Shown here: piece by piece, positions 30,765-42,524 of the stretch
Layout of the letters: the number at the start of each line of letters is the position of its first letter
Position numbering within the stretch: the stretch's first letter is position 1
DNA from: Impatiens glandulifera
Taxonomy: Eukaryota; Streptophyta; Magnoliopsida; Ericales; Balsaminaceae
Assembly: GCF_907164915.1 (NCBI RefSeq)
Contig: NC_061863.1
Location: forward strand, 37,855,382-37,919,381
Direction: 5' to 3'
DNA length: 64,000 bases
Made by a program: the position numbers and the translations under genes
Notes under the pieces: generated by a model
Databases searched by the model: none
The model's input: the letters and a program-made list of their open reading frames with translations, nothing else
Told to the model about the DNA's origin: nothing

Positions 30765-33700
30765 ATGGTGAAGAAAATCACTCTCGGTCACTGTACTTTG
30801 CAGGTGGATTTTTCATCGGTGTACACGTTCGATCAACCGGAGGTGGTGAAGATGTTCCAAACCCTAGAATATTCTGGGTTAAGGAAGTATCTAGGCGGAC
30901 CTTTCAACTTCTACGAAAACAAAGTTCGCGAGTTCTTCAAAACGGTAACTATGATGGGTGAATCCATCGTAACAACCGTCAACGGAATGGAGTTCTCTTT
31001 CGACGAAGCAATTTACGCGGAGTTCTTTGAACTTCCTTCAGAGGGACACTTATTCGACTTGGTTCTCTCTTCAGAAATCATGGAGGAGATGAAGACAACT
31101 TTTTTTGCAGACGGTTCGAAGATCCATGTGAATGGATTCAAGAAGATATTCAAACCGCATTTCTTTCTTCTGAACGACGTGGTGGCGAAGGCTCTACAAG
31201 GGAAAGCTGGTTCCTTCAATCTCTATAGTCAAGACCGTTTTGACTATATGTGTGCTATTTCGAAGGGAATCCAGGTAAACTGGGCTCATACCCATTTCCA
31301 GAACTTGTGCTATTCTATTTGTCAGACGAACAAGGAAAGCATAACCTATGCGGCTCAACTGAGTCATTTTTTAAAGCATTTGGGGGTTCCTGTTGGTGAA
31401 CCGGTGTAGATCAACTCTCCAAGAGTATTTACTGCTCTTACAGTTGCTAACAAGCTGACGAGGTTGAAGAGCAACCTTGAATCTGCATCCGGTGCTTCTA
31501 GTTACCAGACTGGTGGAAAGCCATCTAGTTCTGTTTTGTCAACAGGGGCATAGAGAACGAAAACTGTGAACGAATCGGAGGCTAGTTCCTCCAGTCTGAA
31601 GAGTCCAAACACGAAAGACTATAAATCTATCGATTCAAGGTTAAGGCAAGGTCTAGGCGTACTTGTGCAACTCTAATATCCTCATTATCCACTCCCTCAA
31701 CCTTTTTGAGGAAACCTTCAAGGTCCTGTGCCTCAAAGGAGAAGAAGACAAGGGCGCCACGCGCTTCCAAATCTTTAAAGGTAAACTCTTTTAAGTCTTT
31801 GGCCGTTGTGCCTAAATTTGATGTTCCCGTTGTGGAACAAGCTGAATCCATATTTTTTCCCTTGAGAGAATCTGTTGAAGGGCCTGCTGTTGAGTCAGCC
31901 GGTCCAAATGATGAAACTATTGACAGGATTGAGTCTCCTATCGTTCAAACTGATCTTATAGCCGCCGGTGCTACAGAGTCATATCAACCAGAACAAGGTG
32001 TTGTTCTTACCCTTGTGGCTGGTGAACCCATCATTCCAGTTCCTAAAGATTCATTGGTAGCTGGGAAAGTTGTTCGTATGGAGCTTCCTGCTGAGCTGTG
32101 TAAGAAACCTCAATGTGCGTTTGAACTGATGCGTTCCAGAAGACTGACAGGTAGAATCTTGATCGGTGAACAAAGACCTGCTCCAAAACCCGTAGAGGTT
32201 GTTGGAAAAGGTAAAGATATTGTTTTCCCTGTTCCTGAAAAAGTATCGGAGGCAACAGGGATTGTTGATCTCATTTTTGAGCAAGTGAAAGCTCTTACAG
32301 CTCAGAAACTGGAAATTTATGAATCTTGGTCCATAGAAAGACTATCCTCCAAGTACAACGATTCTTTGTCAAACTCTGCTATAACTAAAGAAAGGAAGAA
32401 GAGGGTGGCAAACGAGAAGAAAGTTCTGAAATGGGCAAGAACTTCAGAGGTTGCTGAGGCTCTGAAGAGAAGAGAACTGGTGGAAGCTTGCATATTTGGA
32501 AAAGCTCTTTTTCGAATTTTTGAAGCCAGGAAAACTAATTTCAATCCAGCTGAGAAAGGATCTGAAGTGGAAATAAAGGTGTTGAAAAAGTTGAACGACA
32601 TCCTGGACAGTTATGTCTCTATAGCTTCTCGATACATTCATGGCGCTGATTTCTCTGGCGCAAAACCTCTCAATGAAGAAGAAGCTATGGATATTCCAGA
32701 TGCTGAGAATGATACTGATGAGCTAGATATTGATCTCTTGATCGAATTCGAGAATCTTTCTGCCGAAGAGAGACGCATTCTAGATCAACCTATTCAAGAA
32801 TGTCTGAATAAAGAAGAAGAAGAAGTGATTGTCCAAGAGCCTGAACAAGCTCTTGAGGTAAATAAAGAAAAAGTTCTTTTGGAAGAAGTGGTTGAGGAGG
32901 TTGTTCAAGCTCCTATTAAAGAAGATTGATAGAAAAATTAAGTAAGTTAATTTTCAAACCGGCAATACATTAAAAGTTTTTAATATTTATTCTAAATAAT
33001 CAAAAATGGAGAAATTGATAGAAAAATTAAGTAAGTTAATTTTCAAACCGGACACACATTACGATTTTTGAATAATTATTCTAAATAATCAAAAAGGGAG
33101 AAATTGATAGAAAAATTAAGTAAGTTAATTTTCAAACTGGCCAGAAAACTAAACTACAATTAACTCTTATGTGCAGGAACAGATCGACTCGTATAAACCG
33201 GCTGGAAAGTGCATAAACCAGCTGGAGAATATATCAAAAGCAATCCGGCTCCAGATGATCAATCCATGATCACGAGAAACCGATTTCAACGTACTTCAAC
33301 ATTCCCAACAAAACGGCTAGCAAAGAAAAGTTTACATCCTAGCCGGATTATACTATGAAAGAGAAAACCGAAAACCTAAGAATTACAAAGATCACATAAT
33401 GTGAAGAAATAAACGTGTCTTGGGAAAATAAAAGAAGATAAGATCCGGATCAGAAGCATGCGATAAAGACAATGATGAACTGTTGATCCGAACATCCGAC
33501 TCAGACAGCCGGAAGGTGCATGCCTGACACATGTCCAAATCTGCAAGTCGGTTACGTCATCCATACTTGAGAGGTATATGCATGCTTTACAAGTGTCAGG
33601 AAGTTGAAACGTGCAAGCAACCTCTCTGAACCGGTGTGACTTTGAACTGACCAATCCCACGGTGAGAGAAGAAAGTAACCGTTGGGATCGTCTTCACTAT

Positions 33701-35458
33701 AAACGGAAGACAAAGCAACCTCATTAATAACGGTTCTAAAATATCTTAAGAGAGAGAAAGAAATCTCACGCGCGATCTAAAACTGTTGTTTCATTTACCG
33801 AAAGTTTTATTGTGTTGTATCAGTGTATTACATCAAGAGTGAGTTGGTACAACCAGCGAGTAGCGAGTTAGGCTCAACCGGCATTGTAATTGTTGTAACT
33901 TTGAAAGTTAGTGGAGATCCTTCTCATAACCTGAGAAGAAGGGGTGACGTAGGAGGGTTTGCTCCGAACATCCATAAAAAATCCTGTCTCGTGTCCTTTA
34001 TTTACTTCTTGCTTATTTGACTATAAAACCTAAATACATTAACCAAAACATAATCCTACTCCTTAATCAAAACCGGTCTACTCATATTCCTCAAGCCGAC
34101 TCCTCATAAACCTCATCCAAGTCGCGTGCGTTGCTTCAGACTGAAACAGACATTTCCGCCCCTGAACCCGGTTTAAGAGTCTGTGACAGTTTGCGTAGTG
34201 CTGAGAACGATTGCAGTCTTTAACCGGACTATCACCAAATTGTATTGTGTGTTGTAAGTGGCTACCCTTTCAGAACCGGAACACCCCGGTCCTCCAAGGG
34301 CGTCCCCGATCCTAACAAAGAAGATGTGATAAGAACAGAGGTTACTCAAGAGAAATTGGCCGAGGACACTCAGCCAGAAACTGTCAGAACTGAGGGGGAA
34401 CCCTCCAAAGAAAAGGTCGATGAAGAAGAAGGTTCCTCATCTGATGAGGAACAGGATCAACAAACAACGTTTATCAAGCCCCGTCTATTTCCTGACACCA
34501 TTGCGGGAAATGTTCACGAAAACATCAATAATCATATTCTCTACTCTGGAAATCTTCTTGAGAGATTTTAGAGAGCTGAAGAAGAAATTGAAGAAGAAGA
34601 GCGAGACAAAGCTGCTAGAAATGCCGAAATGAATCAACCGGAGCAATCCTTGCAGATTCATTCAAACTTTGAGCCTATTCAAAGCATGGAAGCAGAATCT
34701 GAAGAACTCTCGTCTCATGAAGAGTCATCTGCCGGAGGAAACAAGGTGTTAAGATCTATGAGGTCTATGCTCTCATCGATTCAGAATACCATGTCATAAG
34801 ACATGAACTCAAAGGAAGAAGAAAGAGAGAACTTTAGAAAGATTATCAAGGTTCTCACTGAGCTGGATAACACTTTGAAGAAGAACACATATGAGACTCA
34901 TATCGCAAATGTAAACTTTTCAAAGTTTGAAAAGCAACTTGTCAATCGTCAAACCGATTTATTTGATATTGAAAGGCAAATCAATGATGAACGCCACAAG
35001 GAAACCTTGAAGAATTCAGTCTAGTGAAGAATCAGATGGTGGAAATACAAGGGTTTTTGAGCAGGAATGACAATGAACGACAAGAGTTTGCTGACTCCAT
35101 TGCAAGGAAGTTTCAAGCATAGGAGAATGCAATGGAAAATGCTGAAGGTGCTCAACCTCGACCCGCTCAAGGCGAGTCAAGCAGAAGAAACGATGGTGTG
35201 TAAACCGGCACAAGATCCAGGCGAGCTCGAAGCACCGATGACAATCCTAGGCCAACCAAGAGAGGTGGAGGTCGAAGTGGTGGTGGCCGGAGTAGGATAT
35301 CCAATGTTGATCAAGGTGGACGTGCAAGTGGTGGTTAACACGGTGGAAGATCAAGTGCAGGCGGTTGTGGTGGTCGCGGCTATCCTCCCTTCTTCAACAT
35401 GCTTCCTGGTCAAGAAATGAGTCCAACCGATCCTCGAGTTAAAAGGGAAGAACAATGA
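30765..35458 (+). pseudogene. Family A accessory gene, plus copy, split by a solo LTR
   Basis: I choose the ATG at 30765 (AAAATGG context) because the upstream ATG at 30741 is lost in the minus copy. The N-terminal domain is open to a TAG at 31407-31409 (glutamine in the other copy): LQVDFSSVYTF, SGLRKYLGGPF, FSFDEAIYAEFFELPSEG, FDYMCAISKGIQVNWAH. This is the domain type of the three family B accessory proteins. A frameshift lies near 31640-31700. The middle (31706-32926) is open with a helical, charged region. A B-like solo LTR then interrupts (32927-34317), and the frame resumes at 34318, with further stops at about 34569 and 34798 and a frameshift near 35020. The C-terminus has an RQINDERH coiled-coil-like stretch and a Gly/Arg-rich tail (RGGGRSGGGRS, about 35255-35290). 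Ends near 35458. Function is unknown. Confidence 0.85.
32927..34317 (+). repeat. Solo LTR of a family B subfamily
   Basis: It starts TGATAGAAAAATTAAGTAAG and ends GATCCTAACA. Three 89 bp edge units are present, with starts at 32927, 33016 and 33105, each preceded by a polypurine-like tract. It contains the hairpin block at about 33918-33979 and B-type U5. No internal region is left, so it probably arose by recombination between two LTRs. Flanks read AAGAAGAT on both sides (32919-32926 and 34318-34325), an 8 bp repeat; a 5 bp AAGAT duplication plus a slipped AAG would also explain this. It is clearly diverged from the two full B elements. Confidence 0.88.
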
Positions 35459-35618
35459 TCTCTCTTATTTTACTTTATTTAACTCTACTGAACAACTTTC
35501 TTTGATGGTTTTTCGAATATTGGTTTTGGATGAATGAAGTAAGTGAACAAGTGCTTCGTTTATTTATATGATGAATGCATGTTTTGATATATGTATGCAG
35601 ATTTGCAATTTCTTCATC

Positions 35619-35632
35619 AAAAAGGGGGAAAT
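35619..35632 (+). promoter_or_regulatory. Polypurine tract, plus-strand A element
   Basis: AAAAAGGGGGAAAT directly precedes the 3' LTR start TGTTGGGTC. This is the plus-strand priming site; the form is typical of Sirevirus-like elements. Inverse copy at 39187-39200. Confidence 0.85.
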
Positions 35633-37824
35633 TGTTGGGTCAAATTATTTTGAATAAGTGTTGAAATAATTTAACCACTGAGATTTTGATGATGAAATGA
35701 CTTGGATCTAATGAGGGTCATTAGACCGATTTTGGCATTCAATGTATAGAATTAGACGTACAGTCTAATTCATCGGAGTTAGACGTGTAGTCTAATGAAT
35801 GCATAGAATTAGACGTACAATCTAACTCATCGGAGTTAGACGTGTAGTCTAATGAATGCATAGAATTAGACGTACAGTCTAACTCATCGGAGTTAGACGT
35901 GTAGTCTAATGAATGCATAGAATTAGACGTACAGTCTAACTCATCGGAGTTAGACGTGTAGTCTAATGAATGCATAGAATTAGACGTACAGTCTAACTCA
36001 TCGGAGTTAGACGTGTAGACTAATAAGCGTTTAATTAGACGGTTGGTCTAATAAATACACGGAATTAGACGTAAGTCTAATGTGTTTGGAATTAGACGTA
36101 CAATCTAACTCATCGAAGTTAGACGTGTAGTCGAATGAATGTAAAGAATTAGACGTAAGTCTAATGAATACACGGAATTAGAAGTAAGTCTAATATATTC
36201 GAAATTAGACGTACAGTCTAACTCATCGGAGTTAGATGTGTAGTTTAATAGACTTGTAATTAGACGGATGGTCTAATAAGTAAAAGTTAGACGTGCATCT
36301 AACTCCTTCAGACAAGTCTGAGGTAGAACCGGAATTAGACGTGTAGTCTAACTCAATGGAGTTAGAAGTACCGTCTAATGGTTATTAGATAATTAGACGT
36401 GTGGTCTAATTAGTGAAAGTTAGATGTGCGTCTAACTCCTTCAGACAAGTCTGAGGTAGAACCAGAATTAGACGTGTAGTCTAACTCAGTGGAGTTAGAC
36501 GTATCGTCTAATGGTTATTGGATAATTAGACGCGTGGTCTAATTAGTGAAAGTTAGACGTGCGTCTAACTCCTTCGGACAAGTCTAAGGTAGAACCGGAA
36601 TTAGACGTGTAGTCTAACTCAGTGGAGTTAGACGTACCGTCTAATGGTTATTGGATAATTAGACGTGTGGTCTAATTATTGAAAGTTAGACGTGCATCTA
36701 ACTCCTTCAGACAAGTCTGAGGTAGAACCGGAATTAGACGTGTAGTCTAACTTAGTGGAGTTAGACGTACCATCTAATGGTTATTGGATAATTAGACGTA
36801 AGTCTAATTCTATTAGACCAGGCGGTCTAATAGACGTTATTATTCAAAGGAGATGTGTGATTTCATTAGACTGATTTTCAAAATCTGTCTAACTAAAATA
36901 CGTCTAATGCTTAGTTTAAGAAGTACGCTTGAATCTAGCATTTCTCCTACCCTTGTGCTATAGATGTACCCTACTCCTACTCCACTTTCTAGTGAAGATT
37001 AGTACAACAACTATATGCATCCAATCAAGGAATGCCACGTAAGAGAATTTTCCTCACATTACTTGTTTTGCAGGTACATCCCTGATGGAATATTCGGCGC
37101 ACTGCCAATCATGTACGGCCACGATCTTTGTGCTCAAAACCTGTTGTGTTCAATGGAGCTTTTCCAATGGAAGAGTGCCACGTATCATTCTAAAGATTCG
37201 ACCGTTAGCTCCTGCTCAGTATTTAACAAATCTCAAGGACAACGGACGAAGCATTGGAACTTACTGGATTTTTCACAATCTGTCTAGCTTTTACCTTACG
37301 ACTTTAGCCGAACAAACAAGCAATCTGATTTTGCAGAGAGAGAAACTACTCCATCATCTTGCTTAATGAACTCATACCGTGAAGCTTCTTTCTGATTGTA
37401 CTGTATGAATCAAGAGAGAGAGCTAGAATCAAAACACTTTTAACTGAGTGATATTCTTCATTTGTAATTGAATAGAAAGTGTTATGTTCAATAGTGAGCT
37501 AAGTGTGTGTGTAAACTGTATTTGATTAGAATCATATTATAGTGAATCCTTCCGGTGGTTGGAAGAAGGGGTGACGTAGAAGAGTTTCTCTTAACATCCA
37601 TAAACAAACTGATGTGTTCTTCATTTCTGTAATCTTCTCATATCTCATCTTGTGCTTCAAACCCAAGTAAACCATTCCGTCTTGAATCCATTTCAAGTAT
37701 TTACACAAGTTTGCGTAGAATAGAAAGCGAATTAAATCTCTAACAGGATTTATTTCAAACCGTTTTTCATAAGCCTTCATCCTTAGTCAGACCCCCATCT
37801 CTATCGATCAAGTCGATCCTATCA
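35633..37824 (+). repeat. 3' LTR of plus-strand A element
   Basis: About 2.19 kb, TGTTGGGTCAAATT ... GATCCTATCA. It contains the TTAGAC/GTCTAA array (about 35750-36845), with very regular 57 bp units at 35750-36010 and 133 bp units after 36330, a TATTTAAC box near 37220, and the hairpin block (37548-37604). Compared with the 5' LTR it lacks the GACTTATAAGTTTTGATACAGG... segment near the start and has a different number of 133 bp units. Confidence 0.92.
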
Positions 37825-39186
37825 TAGATGATGTACTAATCTTCACTAGAAAGTGGAGCAGGAGTAGGGTACAGCTATAGCACGTGGGTAGGTGAAATGT
37901 TAGATTCAAGCATACTACTTAAATTAGGCAGTAGACGTATTTCAGTTAGACGGATTGTAAAATCAGTCTAATGAAATCACACATCTCCTTTAAATAATAA
38001 CGTCTATTAGACCGCCTGGTCTAATAGAATTAGACTTACGTCTAATTATTCAATAACCATTAGACGGTACGTCTAACTCCACTAAGTTAGACTACACATC
38101 TAATTCTGGTTCTACCTCAGACTTGTCTGAAGGAGTTAGACGCACGTCTAACTTTCACGAATTAGACCACACGTCTAATTATTCAATAACCATTAGACGG
38201 TACGTCTAACTCCACTGAGTTAGACTACACGTCTAATTACGGTTCTATCTCAGACTTGTCTGAAGGAGTTAGACGCACGTCTAACATTCCCTAATTAGAC
38301 CACGCGTCTAATTATTCAATAACCATTAGACGGTACGTCTAACTCCGATGAGTTAGACTACACGTCTAATTCCGGTTCTACCTCAGACTTGTCTGAAGGA
38401 GTTAGACACACGTCTAACTTTCACTAATTAGACCACACGTCTAATTATTATATAACCATTAGACGGTACGTCTAACTCTACTGAGTTAGACTACACGTCT
38501 AATTTCGGTTCTACCTCAGACTTGTCTGAAGGAGTTAGACGCACGTCTAACTTTTACTTATTAGACAACACGTCTAATTATTAGTCTATTAGATTGCACG
38601 TCTATTCCGATGAGTTAGACTATACGTCTAATTCCGAATATATTAGACTTACGTCTAATTCCGTGTATTCATTAGACTTACGTCTAATTCTTTACATTCA
38701 TTAGACTACGTGTCTAACTCCGATGAGTTAGACTGTACGTCTAATTCTATGCATTATACTTACGTCTAATTCCATGTATTCATTAGACTTACGTCTAATT
38801 GTTTAAATTCATTAGACTACACGTCTAACTTCGATGAGTTAGACTGTACGTCTAATTCTATGCATTAGACTTACGTCTAATTCCGTGTATCTATTAGATT
38901 ATCCGTCTAATTACACGTCTATTAGACTACACGTTTAACTTCGATGAGTTAGACTGTACGTCTAATTCTATGCATTTATTAGACTACACGTCTAACTCCG
39001 ATGAGTTAGACTATACGTCTAATTCTATGCATTGAATGCGAAAATCGGTCTAATGACCCTCATTAGAGCCAAGTCTTATGAAATATTGTTTCAATACACC
39101 TGCATCAAAACTCATAATTCATTTCATCATCAAAATCTCAGTGGTTAAATTATTTCAATACTTAGTCAAAATAATTTGACCCAACA
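37825..39186 (-). repeat. 3' LTR of outer A element, U3 part with array
   Basis: The inverse of the family A LTR start: it ends TTTGACCCAACA at 39186 next to the polypurine complement ATTTCCCCCTTTTT. The array of GTCTAA/TTAGAC units fills about 37940-39030. It continues the LTR piece at 10882-11649, from which it was separated by the plus-strand A element; TAGAT at 37825-37829 is the target duplication. A and A-inverse LTRs therefore lie tail to tail at this junction. Confidence 0.9.
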
Positions 39187-39276
39187 ATTTCCCCCTTTTT
39201 GATAAAGAAATTAGAAACCTGCATACATATACCAAAATATGCATTCATCATATAAATAAACAAAACCCTTGTTCAC

Positions 39277-42200
39277 TTACATCATACATCCACCACCAGT
39301 TCGACGTCCACGCTCACCACCGCTTTGACCTCCACCTCTCTTGGTTGACCTAGGATTGACATCTGTGCTTGGGGCTCGCCTGGATCTAGTGCCGGTTGAC
39401 AAACCATCATTTCTTCTACTTTACTCGCCTTGAGCGGGTCGAGGTTGAGCACCTTCAACATTGGCCATTGCATTCTCCTTTGCTTGAAACTTCCTTGCAA
39501 TGGAGTCAGCAAACTCTTGTCGTTCATAGTCATTTCTACTCAAGCAACCCTGAATTTCCACCATCTGATTCTTCACCAGACTGAATTCTTCCAAGGTTTC
39601 CTTGTGGCGTTCATCATTGATTTGCCTTTCAATGTCCAGTAATTCAGTTTGACGATTGATAAGTTGCTTTTCAAACTTTGAGTAGTTTATATTTGAGACA
39701 TGAGTCTCATACGTGTTCTTCTTTAAGGTATTGTCCAACTCTTTGAGAACTCTGAGAATTTTAGTAAAGTCTTTTCTTTCTTCTTCCTAATTATTCATGG
39801 ACTTCATCATGCTCTTCTTAAGAGATAAGAGCACCGAAGACATAGATTTTAACATCTTGATGCCACCAACAGATGTTCCTTCATGGGATGAGATCTCTTC
39901 AGACTCTGTTGCCATACTCTGAATTGGCTCAAAGTTTGTGTGAATCTGCAAGGATTGCTCTGGTTGGTTCATTTTGGCTTTCCTAGCAGCTTCATCTTGC
40001 TCTTCTTCTTCAATTTCTTCTTCAGCTCTCTGAAATCTCTCAAATAGATTTCGAGAGTAGTGAATAGGAATGTTGATGTTTTCATGAACATTTCCCAAAA
40101 TGGTGTCAAGAAATAGACGAGGCTTGACAAAAGTTGCTTGTTGATCCTATTCCTCCTTAGATGAGGAAGTTTCTTGTTCAACATTCTTCTGTTTGGAGGG
40201 TTCCCCCTCAGATCTGACAGTTTCTGGCTGAGTAACCTCTACCACTTTCTCTTGAACAACCTCTGTTCTCGCAACAAGGGTCATCATCTTATTTTCTTCA
40301 ATAGGAGCTTGAATAGCCTCCTCAATCACTTCTTCCAAAAGAACTTCTTCTTCATTTATCTCAAGAGCTTGTTCAGGCTCTTGGACAATCACTTCTTCGT
40401 CTTCTTCATTCGGAATCTCCTAAATAGGTTAATCTAGAATGCGTCTCTCTTCGGAAGAAAGATTCCCGAATTCGATCAGGAGAGCAACATCTAGCTCATC
40501 ACCATCATTCTCAGCATCTGTAATATCCATAGCTTCATCATCATTTAGAGGTTCTGCCAGAGCAATCGGCGCCATGAATGTGTCAAGAAGCAACAGAGAC
40601 GTAACTGTCCAGGATATCGTTCATCTTTTTCAAAACATTCATTTCCACTTCAGATCCTTTCTCAACAGGATTGAAGTTAGCCTTCCTAGCTTCGAAGATT
40701 GGAAAAAGAGCTTTTCCATACAAACAAGCTTCAACTAAATCTTTTCTCTTCAGAGCCTCACCAACCTCTGAAGTTCTTGCCCATTTCAGAATTTTCTTTT
40801 CGTTTGCCACCCACTTCTTCCATTCTTTAGTTATAGCAGAGTTTGACAAAGAATCGTTGTACTTGGAAGATAGTCTCTCCATGGACTAAGATTCATAAAT
40901 CTCTAGTTTCTCGGCTGTAAGAACTTTAACTTGCTTTAAAATGAGGTCAATAATCCATGTTGCCTCCGATACCTTTTCAGGAGCTTGAATTGCAATATCT
41001 TTACCTTTTCCAACAACCTCTACGGGTTTTGGAGTAGGTCTTCGTTCACCGATCACGATTCCACATGTCTGTCTTCTTGAACGCATCAGTTCAAACGCAA
41101 ATTGTGGTTTCTTACAGAGCTCAGCAGTAAGCTCCATACGAACAACTTTCCCAGCTACCAATGAATCTTTAGGAACTGGAATGATGGGATCACCAGCCAC
41201 AAGGGTAAGAACAACACCTTGTTCTAGTTGAGATGACTCTGTAGCACCGACGGCTACAAGAACAGTTTGAACGACAGGAGACTCAATCCTGTCAACATTT
41301 TCATCATTTGGACCGGCTGACTCAACAGTAGGCCCTGTAGCAGATTCTCTCAAATGAGAAAATACAGATTCAGCTTGTTCCACTACGGGAACATCAAATT
41401 TAGGCACAGCGGCCAAAGATTTGGAAGACTTTACCTTTACAGATTTAGACGCGCGGGGGCGCCTTTGTCTTCTTCTCCTTTGAGGCACAGGACCTCGAAG
41501 GTTTCCTCAAAAAGGTTGAGGGAGAGGATAATGAGGACATTGGAGTTGCAGTAAGTATGCCTGGACCTTGCTTCAATTTTGAATCGACAGATTTAGAGTC
41601 CTTTTTGTTTGGACTCTTCAGACTGGAGGAACTAGCCTCCGATACATTCACCGTTTTCGTTCTCTTTGCCCCTATTGACAGAACAAAAGCAGAAGTCTTG
41701 GATCGGGTAGAAGGTTTTCCACCGGTTTGGTAACTCGAAGCACCATATGTAGATTCAATGTTGTTCTTCATCCTCATAACTGTGTTATCCACTGTAAGAG
41801 CAGTAAATACTCTTGGAGAGTTGATCTGCACCGGTTCACCAACAGGAACCCCCAAATGCTTCAACAGGTGACTCAGTTGAGCCACGTATGTTATGCTTTC
41901 CTTGTTTGTCTGACAAATAGAAAAGCACAAGTTCTGGAAAAGGGTATGAGCCCAGTTTACCTGGATCCCCTTTGAGATAACACACATATAGTCAAAACAG
42001 TCTTGACTATACAGATGGAAAAAGACAGATTTCCCTTGTAGCGCCTTTGCCACCACGTCGTTCAGTAGAATGAAATGCGGTTTGAATGCCTTCTTGAGTC
42101 CATTCACATGGATCATCGAACCGTCGGCAGAAAAAGTTGTCTTCATCTCCTCCATGATTTCTGAAAAGAGGATCCAGTCGAATAAGTGACCCTCCGTAGG

Positions 42201-42470
42201 AAGTTCAAAGAACTCTGCATAAACTGCTTCATCGAAAGAAAACTCCATTCCGTTAACGGTTTCTACTATGGAATCATCCACCATAGTTGCAGTTTTGAAG
42301 AACTCGTGAACTTCTTTTTGGTAGAATATGAACGGTCCGCCTAGATACTTCCTTAACCCAGAATATTATAGGGTTTGGAACATCTTCACCACCTCCAGTT
42401 GATCGAACGTTTACACCGATGGAAAATCCACTTGCAAAGTACAGTGACCGAGAGTGATTTTCTTCACCAT
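39277..42470 (-). pseudogene. Family A accessory gene, minus copy, decayed
   Basis: The ATG at 42470 (AAAATGG context) opens the same protein as at 30765. Early stops (near 42405-42410 and 42365-42370) precede a long open part (41445-42284) with FSFDEAVYAEFFELPTEG, FDYMCVISKGIQVNWAH and YVAQLSHLLKHLG. A frameshift follows near 41450, and further stops and shifts occur downstream (about 40885, 40430, 40150, 39790). The C-terminus is Gly/Arg-rich and ends near 39277. No solo LTR is present, so this copy shows the uninterrupted layout. The B element sits 55 bp upstream of the start codon and separates it from its TATA-like box, now near 56716-56724. Confidence 0.85.
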
Positions 42471-42524
42471 TTTCGAAAGAATGTGAACCAACACAGGATT
42501 TTAGAGAAATTTAGTGAGAGAAAT

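Larger units (their letters stand above)
11650..37824 (+). mobile_element. Family A copia element, plus strand, inside the outer A element
   Basis: It begins TGTTGGGTCAAATT and ends GATCCTATCA. Flanking pentamers are TAGCT (11645-11649) and TAGAT (37825-37829), a target duplication with one change. The order is: 5' LTR (11650-11827 plus 25968-27952, split by the B element), primer site, gag relic, spacer, accessory gene relic split by a solo LTR, polypurine tract, and 3' LTR (35633-37824). Without nested insertions the length is about 10.6 kb. No protease, integrase, RT or RNase H sequence lies between gag and the accessory gene. It has inserted into an LTR of its own family in the opposite orientation. 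Confidence 0.9.

Noticed and set aside
39282..39533. Minus-strand open frame in the Gly/Arg-rich tail of the family A accessory gene
   Set aside because: It is an alternative frame of the decayed accessory gene; the conserved frame, judged from the plus copy, ends at 39277.
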